From the NCBI GenBank assembly GCA_025355585.1, contig JANXZJ010000145.1, forward strand, positions 1 through 51,313: a stretch of 51,313 bases of DNA, in the 5' to 3' direction. Numbering within the stretch: the first letter of the stretch is position 1; each line of letters opens with the position of its first letter. This DNA comes from Mariniphaga sp. Its GTDB lineage: Bacteria; Bacteroidota; Bacteroidia; Bacteroidales; Prolixibacteraceae. Both the position numbers and the translations under genes were made by a program. Positions 36,361-43,914 of the stretch are shown in pieces. The notes under the pieces were generated by a model. That model worked only from the letters and a program-made list of their open reading frames with translations, was not told the origin of the DNA and searched no databases.

Positions 36361-36711
36361 TTATTTTGCCTTTTGAATACCTCTTATCCTTGATGGTCTA
36401 CGATGTCCGTGTATAATTCCTGGAATTACAATATTGGCAGGTTCTATTTTGTAAATGATTAGCCAGCTAAGGCAAACGGCTTTCCGGTAAATTTTGTTTC
36501 TGGTGGGGATTTCATCACATTCACGAAAGGCAAATGGATTCTTTTTAATTCGGTCAATGGTTCTGAAAATCTCGTCACCTACCCGAATGGCATTTAATGG
36601 TTCATGCCTGATGTAAGCAATATAGCCAGTAATATAATCAATGTTCCGTGAAGCATGTTTGGTAATCCTTAACGAATAGGTTTTTGGAGCTTCTTCTTCT
36701 GATTTGCCCAT
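36361..36711 (-). CDS. ParE/RelE-superfamily toxin (second pair)
   Basis: This 116-residue toxin is expected to target gyrase (ParE type) or translating mRNA (RelE type). The helices IDYITGYIAYIRHEPLNAIR and VGDEIFRTIDRIKKNPFAFR, then the strands YRKAVCLSWLIIYKIEP and VIPGIIHGHRRPSRI, fit the fold. The final HGHRRP corresponds to the usual H.RR end. The predicted start overlaps the antitoxin frame by 43 bases, so a later start is possible. The frame is intact, in contrast to the neighbouring toxin. Confidence 0.8.
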   Translation of the reverse strand: MGKSEEEAPKTYSLRITKHASRNIDYITGYIAYIRHEPLNAIRVGDEIFRTIDRIKKNPFAFRECDEIPTRNKIYRKAVCLSWLIIYKIEPANIVIPGIIHGHRRPSRIRGIQKAK

Positions 36712-36920
36712 CGTTGTTTTGCTTCATTTAAACTTAAGGTCGGGGAGTTTTCAGCATATTTCACCCATTTTCTAAAATCTTCGTCACTAATGGGTTCGCC
36801 AGGCAAAGAATACGAATTTATTTCGGGTTCTTTTAGTATCCGTATCAAATCCTTTTGCTCCAAATCCTGTAAGGCTTTTAAAGCGTTATTTCCTGTAAGT
36901 TCTATTGTTAATGTTTGCAT
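36669..36920 (-). CDS. Antitoxin of the second ParE/RelE pair
   Basis: The start at 36920 is chosen because MQTLTIELTGNNALKALQDL matches the usual antitoxin opening; ATGs at 36932 and 36947 are also in frame. The 83-residue protein has the leucine-rich LQDLEQKDLIRILKEPE segment and a C-terminal lysine-rich tail (RWANQKKKLQKPIR). It overlaps the toxin gene, as is common in this family. A promoter element lies 53 bases upstream. Confidence 0.75.
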   Translation of the reverse strand: MQTLTIELTGNNALKALQDLEQKDLIRILKEPEINSYSLPGEPISDEDFRKWVKYAENSPTLSLNEAKQRWANQKKKLQKPIR

Positions 36921-36972
36921 TGCATTATTCATTAAATTCCAATTCATTAAGTGTTTTCGTGGAATTTCACAG

Positions 36973-36980
36973 CAAATTTA
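36973..36980 (-). promoter_or_regulatory. Bacteroidota -7 element (TAAATTTG) for the second TA pair
   Basis: A perfect TAnnTTTG match on the minus strand. It lies back-to-back with a near match (TAACTTTA, 36992-36999) facing recQ. Confidence 0.4.
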
Positions 36981-37039
36981 ACGATTTAAAATAACTTTAC
37001 GGTGCCTATTTTTATCACTCAAAAGGCGAAGCGCATTCT

Positions 37040-38953
37040 ATGGACCGGATTCACGAGATACTAAAACAATACTGGGGATATGATGAATTTCGTCCGTTAC
37101 AGGAGGAGATCATCCGTTCGGTTGCCGGTCAGAAAGATACGCTGGGCCTGATGCCAACGGGCGGGGGAAAATCGATTACATTCCAGGTCTATTCACTTTC
37201 CGTTGATGGCATTTGCCTGGTTGTTACGCCATTGATCGCATTGATCAAAGACCAGGTTGAAAACCTGAGGTCGAAAGGAATTAAAGTATTGGCGATCTAT
37301 TCCGGGATGACAAGTCGCGAGATCGATATTGCGCTGAACAATGCACTTTACGGCGATTACAAGTTTCTGTATGTCTCTCCGGAACGACTTGGATCTGAAC
37401 ATTTCAGGGAATTTCTGGTCAGGATGAAGCTAAACCTGATTACCGTCGACGAGGCTCATTGTATTTCACAGTGGGGTTACGATTTCCGCCCTTCCTACCT
37501 CACCATTTCCGAACTTCGGCTAATCTTTCCCGAAATACCCATTCTGGCATTGACCGCTACTGCTACCCAAAAAGTGGTGGAGGATATCCAGGATAAATTA
37601 TTGTTCCGGGAGAAAAATGTGCTTCAGAAGAGTTTCCGACGCGATAATCTTATTTACCTGGTCCGTGATAAAGAGGACAAAATGGGATACCTGACCGACA
37701 CAATACAGAAATCGAAGGGGACTGGTATCGTATATGTCCGGAGCCGGAAGAAGACGCGTGAAATTGCCCAAATGCTTCAGCAAAATAAAATTGCGGCTGA
37801 CTATTATCATGCGGGTCTTGCCCCCGACGTGCGTAGTCAGAAACAGGATAAATGGATGAGCGGTGAAATCAGGGTCATTGTTGCCACAAATGCGTTTGGG
37901 ATGGGGATTGATAAACCGGATGTGCGGTTCGTGATACACCTCGATCTGCCCGATTCACTGGAAGCCTATTTCCAGGAAGCGGGGAGGGGAGGGCGCGATG
38001 GAAAAAAATCGGTGGCGGTTCTTCTTTATAACAGCACCGACAAGCGCCGGCTTCATAAAATGGTGACCGACAGCTTTCCTCCAATGGAAGTTATTCGTAC
38101 TATTTATAATTCTGTCTCCAACTTTCTGATGATTGCCATCGGAAGCGGGAAAGCGGGAATTTTCAGTTTCAGGATTGAAGATTTTTCCAAACGATTTGGA
38201 TTTCAGATAACGGCAGTATACCATAGCCTGAAACTATTGGAACGTCAGGGATATGTTTCATACATCGAAAACGTGGACAATTATTCACGCGTCCTATTCA
38301 CAGTGAGACGTGACGATCTGTATAAAATTCAATTGCGAAATGCAGAGCTTGATTCATTTATTAAGCTGATTTTGAGATCGTACACGGGCGTATTTACCGA
38401 TTTTGTGAACATCGACGAAGCGTTGCTTGCGCGGCGGTCGAATCTGGCAGGAGAGCTTATTTATCAGCATCTGAAGACGTTGGCTCAAATGAAGATCATC
38501 GACTACATTCCTCAAAAGAAAACACCTGTTATTGTGTACGAGACCGAAAGGCTTGACACAAACCGAATTCACATAAGTGCCGACAATTACCAGCATCGCA
38601 AAGTGAAATATCAGTTGCAGGTTGATTCCGTAATTGACTATGCTGTAAATGACAACAAGTGTAGAAGTGTAGCTTTGCTTGAGTATTTCGGGCAATATGG
38701 ATCTGAACCTTGCGGATCGTGTGATGTATGCAAAGGCGATCACGAATCGGGAATCCGGTTTGCCGATTTCAGCAGGATATCGGGTAAAATTCACAAGCTG
38801 TTACTTTCCGGAAGTTATTCGATTGATCAGGTAGTAAAACAGATCAGCGAGCCTGAACCGGTTGTCATTAAAGTTTCGCGATGGCTGCTTGACAACGGGA
38901 AAATCATTATAGCCTCAAATGGGTTGCTAACGAACGTTTCAAAGGCTCATTAA
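37040..38953 (+). CDS. recQ: ATP-dependent DNA helicase RecQ
   Basis: This is a 3'-5' helicase of the RecF pathway and fork repair. The 637-residue protein has Walker A MPTGGGKS (~38), the DEAH box (~136, TVDEAHCISQWGYDFRPSY), motif VI QEAGRGGRDG, and an RQC zinc site with cysteines in CRSVALLEYFGQYG and EPCGSCDVCKGD (~556). The end is a short helical domain (SYSIDQVVKQISEPEPVVIK) instead of a full HRDC. This is the shorter RecQ form. It opens a plus-strand group with the DUF5063, exonuclease and methyltransferase genes. Confidence 0.97.
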   Translation: MDRIHEILKQYWGYDEFRPLQEEIIRSVAGQKDTLGLMPTGGGKSITFQVYSLSVDGICLVVTPLIALIKDQVENLRSKGIKVLAIYSGMTSREIDIALNNALYGDYKFLYVSPERLGSEHFREFLVRMKLNLITVDEAHCISQWGYDFRPSYLTISELRLIFPEIPILALTATATQKVVEDIQDKLLFREKNVLQKSFRRDNLIYLVRDKEDKMGYLTDTIQKSKGTGIVYVRSRKKTREIAQMLQQNKIAADYYHAGLAPDVRSQKQDKWMSGEIRVIVATNAFGMGIDKPDVRFVIHLDLPDSLEAYFQEAGRGGRDGKKSVAVLLYNSTDKRRLHKMVTDSFPPMEVIRTIYNSVSNFLMIAIGSGKAGIFSFRIEDFSKRFGFQITAVYHSLKLLERQGYVSYIENVDNYSRVLFTVRRDDLYKIQLRNAELDSFIKLILRSYTGVFTDFVNIDEALLARRSNLAGELIYQHLKTLAQMKIIDYIPQKKTPVIVYETERLDTNRIHISADNYQHRKVKYQLQVDSVIDYAVNDNKCRSVALLEYFGQYGSEPCGSCDVCKGDHESGIRFADFSRISGKIHKLLLSGSYSIDQVVKQISEPEPVVIKVSRWLLDNGKIIIASNGLLTNVSKAH

Positions 38954-39025
38954 TGAGCAGAATAACCATCGCTGTCGGTATTTTGATTACCTTTGCAGGA
39001 ATTCTTCAAAACAAAAGGATTTTTA

Positions 39026-39598
39026 ATGAGTAAAGAGCCATTTTCGGAGGTGGTCTATTCGAAGAATGTGATCGAATTTGCCACAGTTGCCAATGAATTT
39101 TGTTCATTTATAGAAGCTGTTGATCAGTTTCTGCGAAAGGACTTTATCACCAGGGTACAAAAATTATTTCCGCTGCTTTATCTGAAAGCAGCTTTGCTTC
39201 CTGAGCCTGATATCGAGATGTCGGATGATGCTCCGGAGAAGTTTGTAAGTGAGGAAGATTACAATTTTATTTTGCACAAGCTGGAAGTGAAATTCGGACA
39301 ATTCGATGCATACCATGAGGTTTTCGATCCTTCGATGCAGTACAGTGAAGTGGCACTGGAAGCGAGTATATCAGAGAACATCGCGGATGTTTACCAGGAT
39401 TTGAAAGACTTTATTTTGTCTTACCGGATCGGAACACTTGAAGTGATGAATGATGCGCTTTGGGAATGCCGCACTAATTTTGAGCAGTATTGGGGTCAGC
39501 GGTTGGTCAATGGTCTCAGGGCCATACACAACCTGGTTTATGGTACATCTGATCTTGATGTGACTGGAAAAGAGAAGGAAAATATTGACAAAAAATAA
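39026..39598 (+). CDS. DUF5063 family protein
   Basis: This 190-residue protein has no recognised function. The start at 39026 (MSKEPFSEVVYSKNVIEFAT) fits the family better than an in-frame ATG 33 bases upstream. The sequence is helical and acidic, with FCSFIEAVDQFLRKDFI, YNFILHKLEVKFGQFDAY and ALWECRTNFEQYWGQRLVNG as family blocks. It has no signal or membrane segment. It sits between recQ (72 bases) and the 3'-5' exonuclease gene (38 bases), an arrangement common in Bacteroidota, suggesting a nucleic-acid role by association only. Confidence 0.8.
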   Translation: MSKEPFSEVVYSKNVIEFATVANEFCSFIEAVDQFLRKDFITRVQKLFPLLYLKAALLPEPDIEMSDDAPEKFVSEEDYNFILHKLEVKFGQFDAYHEVFDPSMQYSEVALEASISENIADVYQDLKDFILSYRIGTLEVMNDALWECRTNFEQYWGQRLVNGLRAIHNLVYGTSDLDVTGKEKENIDKK

Positions 39599-39636
39599 TG
39601 GTAATTCTTGCCGTTTGATTAAGATAGAATTAAATT

Positions 39637-40281
39637 ATGAGTCAGGAGTTTAACACATTGAAGAAAAGTATTTCGAACGACGAATTGGCTGAATTACCGC
39701 TTTCTTCATTTGAGGGTATTGTTCATGTAATTGAACAACCGGAAGATTTGGATTCTGCGCTGGAATATCTTAGTCGTCAGACTATTCTTGGATTTGATAC
39801 TGAAACTCGTCCTGCATTTAAAAAAGGTCAGGTATATCCTGTTTCGTTACTTCAACTTTCAACTTCTGATCAGGCTTTTTTATTCAGAATTAATAAAATA
39901 GGTTTGCCTGTCGGTCTTTGTAAGATTCTTGCATCCCCAAATATTTTGAAAATTGGCGTGGCAATCAGGGACGATATCAAAATATTACAGCGAATTGTGC
40001 CGTTTAAGCCTTCAGGATTTATTGAACTTCAGGATCTTGTAAAAGTTTACGGGATTGAAAACTTTAGCCTTAAAAAGTTGTCTGCGATCGTTTTAGGTTT
40101 CAGAATTTCGAAATCGGCGCGGCTCACAAACTGGGATGCACCGGAATTATCGGAGCAGCAATTGATTTATGGAGCAACCGATGCCTGGGTTTCGTGTGAA
40201 ATATACAAGCAATTAATGATAACGCCCATTGAAACGGTGTTATGCGTTCCCGAAATAGCAGAAAGCGAACCGGAAGATTAA
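39637..40281 (+). CDS. 3'-5' exonuclease, RNase D-like DEDD family
   Basis: This is a metal-dependent exonuclease of 214 residues. The DEDD motifs are visible: Exo I LGFDTETRP (~49-57), Exo II around ILKIGVAIRDDIKIL, and Exo III YGATDAWVSCEIYKQL with Tyr four residues before Asp, so it is the DEDDy type. The middle helix segment FSLKKLSAIVLGFRISKSAR is typical of the group. It starts 38 bases after the DUF5063 gene and ends 37 bases before the methyltransferase gene, so they are probably co-transcribed. RNA versus DNA substrate is not decided. Confidence 0.9.
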   Translation: MSQEFNTLKKSISNDELAELPLSSFEGIVHVIEQPEDLDSALEYLSRQTILGFDTETRPAFKKGQVYPVSLLQLSTSDQAFLFRINKIGLPVGLCKILASPNILKIGVAIRDDIKILQRIVPFKPSGFIELQDLVKVYGIENFSLKKLSAIVLGFRISKSARLTNWDAPELSEQQLIYGATDAWVSCEIYKQLMITPIETVLCVPEIAESEPED

Positions 40282-40318
40282 TGCTTCAGCGGTTTCCTGC
40301 AAGAATTTTAATTTTAGT

Positions 40319-41506
40319 ATGTCGAATTTTAGTAAAGTTGTTTTAAAAAAAGGGAAGGAAGAATCTATTCTCCGGTTCCATCCCTGGGTCTTTTCAGGAG
40401 CTATTGACCGCATTGAAGGAAGTGTAGAAGAAGGAGATGTTGTAACGGTTCACGCCAGTGATGACCGTTTTTTAGGAATAGGTCACAGTTCAATCGGTTC
40501 TATTGCGGTGAGAATCTTCTCGTTTAAGGACATTGTTCCTGACTTGTCATTCTGGTGCGAAAAAATGCAATCTGCTTTTAACCTGCGTCAAAGGATAGGG
40601 TTAACTTCACGTAAGGGGACCAATGTTTTCAGACTGGTCCATGGTGAAGGTGACGGAATGCCAGGTTTGATTGTCGATTTTTACAATGGAACGGCGGTTT
40701 TCCAGGCGCACACGGTTGGAATGTGGTTGATGCGTGATTTGATAGCTGAGTCAATGAAAGTTGTTCTTGGTGACTTACTTACCGCTGTTTATGATAAAAG
40801 TGCCAAAACCCTCCCTTTTAAGGCATCCATCGAATCAGTTGACGGATATTTATTGGGTGGATTGACGACCCGCGAGGTAATGGAAGATGGCAACCGGTTT
40901 ATTGTTGATTGGGAAGAAGGTCAGAAGACCGGATTTTTTGTCGATCAACGAGAAAACAGGAAGCTGCTAAGTGAATATGCCTTTGGCAAGGATGTCCTGA
41001 ATATGTTTTGTTATACTGGGGGTTTTTCGTTCTCTGCAATGCAGGGAGGCGCCAATCTGGTTCATTCGGTTGATTCTTCGGCTAAAGCAATCGAGCTCAC
41101 GAACCAGAATGTTGAACTGAATTTTCCGGGTGACACACGGCATGAGGCTTTTGCTGCCGATGCATTCGATTTCATGAAGGATATCAACAATAAATACGAT
41201 CTGATTATACTTGATCCGCCAGCATTTGCAAAGCATCGCAGTGCATTGAATCAGGCACTCCAGGGATATAAAAAGTTAAATGCAAGGGCCATCCAGCAGA
41301 TTCGTCCCGGCGGGGTTTTGTTTACTTTCTCCTGTTCGCAGGTGGTAACCAGGACTAATTTCCGCGAAGCTGTGTTCTCGGCTGCAGCCATATCGAAGCG
41401 AAATGTGCGCATTTTGCATCAGTTATCGCAGCCAGGAGATCATCCGATCAGTATATATCATCCGGAGGGTGAATATCTTAAAGGATTGGTCTTATACGTT
41501 GAATAA
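40319..41506 (+). CDS. RlmI-like 23S rRNA (cytosine-C5) methyltransferase
   Basis: This class I SAM methyltransferase has a PUA domain and probably modifies 23S rRNA. The PUA-like region is at residues ~1-80 (HPWVFSGAIDRIEGSVEEGD, ASDDRFLGIGHSS). The linker contains RLVHGEGDGMPGLIVDFYNG. The SAM motif is VLNMFCYTGGFSFSAMQGGA (~222-245) and the catalytic-region motif is DLIILDPPAFAKHRSALNQA (~293-312). Length (395) is normal for RlmI. The exact target base is inferred from the family. Confidence 0.9.
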   Translation: MSNFSKVVLKKGKEESILRFHPWVFSGAIDRIEGSVEEGDVVTVHASDDRFLGIGHSSIGSIAVRIFSFKDIVPDLSFWCEKMQSAFNLRQRIGLTSRKGTNVFRLVHGEGDGMPGLIVDFYNGTAVFQAHTVGMWLMRDLIAESMKVVLGDLLTAVYDKSAKTLPFKASIESVDGYLLGGLTTREVMEDGNRFIVDWEEGQKTGFFVDQRENRKLLSEYAFGKDVLNMFCYTGGFSFSAMQGGANLVHSVDSSAKAIELTNQNVELNFPGDTRHEAFAADAFDFMKDINNKYDLIILDPPAFAKHRSALNQALQGYKKLNARAIQQIRPGGVLFTFSCSQVVTRTNFREAVFSAAAISKRNVRILHQLSQPGDHPISIYHPEGEYLKGLVLYVE

Positions 41507-41537
41507 TAGAATGAAAATAATTTAAAGCGATAAAAAC

Positions 41538-42818
41538 TTGAAATTTAAAGAGTTTGATTTTGTTCCCGAAATCATGGAAGGTCTTGAATCCATGGGCTTC
41601 GAGGAATGTACCCCTGTTCAGGAATTGGCAATGCCGGTGATCTGGAAGGGAAACGACCTGATTGCATGCGCGCAGACCGGCACAGGAAAAACAGCAGCAT
41701 ATTTGTTGCCTGTTTTAAACCGGATTACCCAGACAAAGAGTCATGGTATTAATACATTGATCATTGCTCCAACACGGGAACTGGTCTTACAGATTGATCA
41801 ACAGATCGAAGGATTCTCCTATTTCTGTGGTGCAACATCACTTGCAGTTTATGGTGGAGGAGAAGGTGCCGCCTTTGATCAGCAGAAAGCGGCGTTGATT
41901 CAGGGAGCCGATATCATTGTGGCAACTCCTGGCCGGTTATTATCGCATATCAACCTGAAATATTCAGATTTTAGTACGATCAAGCATCTGATTCTCGACG
42001 AGGCTGACCGCATGTTGGATATGGGTTTCTTTGACGATATCATGCGTATTGTGCGCGAACTTCCTACAGCAAGACAGACCTTGATGTTTTCAGCCACAAT
42101 GCCGACAAAAATCCGGAAATTAGCGGAGGGTATATTGCACAATCCTGAAAGTGTGAGTATAGCTATATCGAAGCCGGCAGAAAATATTATACAGGCTGCC
42201 TATATGGTTTACGAAAATCAGAAAGTGGCGCTTGTAAAATCTTTACTTAAAGGGAAGACTGACTACAAAAGTGTTCTGATTTTCACTTCACGAAAGATAA
42301 ACGTAAATGGTCTTGTCCGCGAATTGCGGCGGATGGGCTTTTCAGCTGACGGAATGTTGTCGGATCTGGAACAGAAAGAACGCGAAGAGGTTATGCTACG
42401 GTTTAAGAACCGTGAGACACAGATTCTTGTTGCTACCGATATTGTAGCCCGTGGAATTGATATCGATGGGATTGACCTCGTGATGAACTACGATGTACCA
42501 CGTGACCCGGAGGATTATGTGCATCGCATCGGACGTACGGCCCGTGCCCAGAGTTCGGGAGTTGCCATTACGCTGATCTCTGATCTTGATCAACATAACT
42601 TCAAGAAAATTGAGGAACTCATTGAACGCGATATCATTAAAATTCCGCTTCCTCCCGACTTTGCTGAAGGACCGTTGTATAATCCTATGGCAGGAAGACA
42701 ATTCGGACGCAGACCAGCAGGCAGATCCAACAATACTCAGCGAACAGGTTCAGTCACCAGAAAAAAAGACTTTCGTCACCGCGACCGTGGTACCCATCAG
42801 GGGCATCAGGCAGAGTAG
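41538..42818 (+). CDS. DEAD-box RNA helicase (RhlE-like)
   Basis: This ATP-dependent RNA helicase acts in ribosome assembly or RNA turnover. The start is a TTG at 41538, chosen because the first residues FKEFDFVPEIMEGLESMGF match the Q-motif region; the next ATG (41574) would cut into it. Motif I AQTGTGKTAAYLLP (~44), PTRELVLQI, DEADRMLDMGF, SAT and HRIGRTARAQ are intact. The C-terminus is basic (RKKDFRHRDRGTHQGHQAE). A long hairpin follows the stop. It belongs to the recQ-led plus-strand group, 31 bases after the methyltransferase. Confidence 0.92.
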   Translation: MKFKEFDFVPEIMEGLESMGFEECTPVQELAMPVIWKGNDLIACAQTGTGKTAAYLLPVLNRITQTKSHGINTLIIAPTRELVLQIDQQIEGFSYFCGATSLAVYGGGEGAAFDQQKAALIQGADIIVATPGRLLSHINLKYSDFSTIKHLILDEADRMLDMGFFDDIMRIVRELPTARQTLMFSATMPTKIRKLAEGILHNPESVSIAISKPAENIIQAAYMVYENQKVALVKSLLKGKTDYKSVLIFTSRKINVNGLVRELRRMGFSADGMLSDLEQKEREEVMLRFKNRETQILVATDIVARGIDIDGIDLVMNYDVPRDPEDYVHRIGRTARAQSSGVAITLISDLDQHNFKKIEELIERDIIKIPLPPDFAEGPLYNPMAGRQFGRRPAGRSNNTQRTGSVTRKKDFRHRDRGTHQGHQAE

Positions 42819-42843
42819 CTGAGTAACTGAACTTTTATTGAAG

Positions 42844-42919
42844 CCCGTTTATTTCACGGATAGACACAGATTAAATTATCATATCTGCGTCGATCAGTGA
42901 AATTTGCGGGATTTTTTTT
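42844..42919. terminator. Long imperfect hairpin with T run (REP-like terminator)
   Basis: Two 28-base arms (42844-42871 and 42883-42910, 22 Watson-Crick pairs) enclose an 11-base loop. ATTTTTTTT follows. It can terminate the helicase transcript. Its size and imperfect symmetry suggest a dispersed repeat rather than a simple terminator. Confidence 0.7.
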
Positions 42920-42987
42920 GTAATCATAGCAGCATTGATGATATTATATCTACTTTCGTTTTGATCTTAACTTTATTTTGATTGATT

Positions 42988-43731
42988 ATGAAGACATTCA
43001 TTCCACTTCTGATGTTGATTTTTATTGGTTTAGCCGGAAATGCCCAAACTACCGGCCTGATGAAAGTATTCGAAAAAGATACCTTCGTCACAGATAAAGG
43101 TAAGCTGGTGATTACTTTCATCGGTCACGGAACGCTCATGATTGAAGCCGGTAACCAGGTGATTCACATCGATCCGGTTTCGCGTGAAGCCGATTATTCA
43201 CTGCTTCCCAAAGCAGGTATTATCCTGATTACGCACGAACATGGCGATCATCTCGACAAAAAAGCAGTTGGATCAATCACATTGCCTCAGACTAAAACAA
43301 TCGTTAGTATGAGCTGCAAAGGCCAGATAGAGAATGCCCTGGTGTTGTTAAATGGTGAAAATCAGTCTTTCGGAGAAGTGAAAATCGAAGCAGTTCCTGC
43401 CTACAATATCGTAAATAAACGACCTGATGGTGGCGCTTATCATCCGAAAGGGAGCGGAAACGGTTATGTAATCAACTTTGGCGGTAAAAGAATTTATATA
43501 GCCGGTGACACGGAAAATACACCTGAAATGGCCGGTTTAAAGCATATCGATATTGCCTTCCTTCCAATGAATTTACCTTACACGATGACCCCTCAAATGG
43601 TTGCCGACGGTGCCAAAAGTTTTACGCCCGGAATTCTTTATCCTTATCATTTTGGTGAGACAGATCCACAGGCATTGGTTGATTTATTGAAAGATACTAA
43701 GATTGAGGTCCGGATCAGAAAGATGAAGTAG
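42988..43731 (+). CDS. Exported metallo-beta-lactamase-fold hydrolase (UlaG/YcjI-like)
   Basis: This is a Zn-dependent MBL-fold hydrolase of 247 residues. The ATG at 42988 gives a signal peptide ending near GNAQ; an alternative TTG lies six bases upstream. It has VITFIGHGTLMIEAGNQVIH, the metal motif THEHGDHLD (~81), a later IYIAGDTENTPEM and a His in ILYPYHFGETDP. The pattern matches the lactonase-like UlaG group, which opens sugar lactones. Exported copies often sit near carbohydrate genes. Substrate unknown. Confidence 0.85.
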   Translation: MKTFIPLLMLIFIGLAGNAQTTGLMKVFEKDTFVTDKGKLVITFIGHGTLMIEAGNQVIHIDPVSREADYSLLPKAGIILITHEHGDHLDKKAVGSITLPQTKTIVSMSCKGQIENALVLLNGENQSFGEVKIEAVPAYNIVNKRPDGGAYHPKGSGNGYVINFGGKRIYIAGDTENTPEMAGLKHIDIAFLPMNLPYTMTPQMVADGAKSFTPGILYPYHFGETDPQALVDLLKDTKIEVRIRKMK

Positions 43732-43914
43732 ATTTTTTGTCTTCTCTTCGCCTACATGATGTTTTCATATCAAATTAGCAAGTTGTCACATCAGCAAATT
43801 GCCTTATTTTCTCGTTGGCAAATTATAAAGTATTTATTACTTTTAATGCGAATTAAACGTGCTTTCAAAGCGCACACTATTTGACCAACTGTTTCACCCT
43901 TTATTCCTGGCTAA

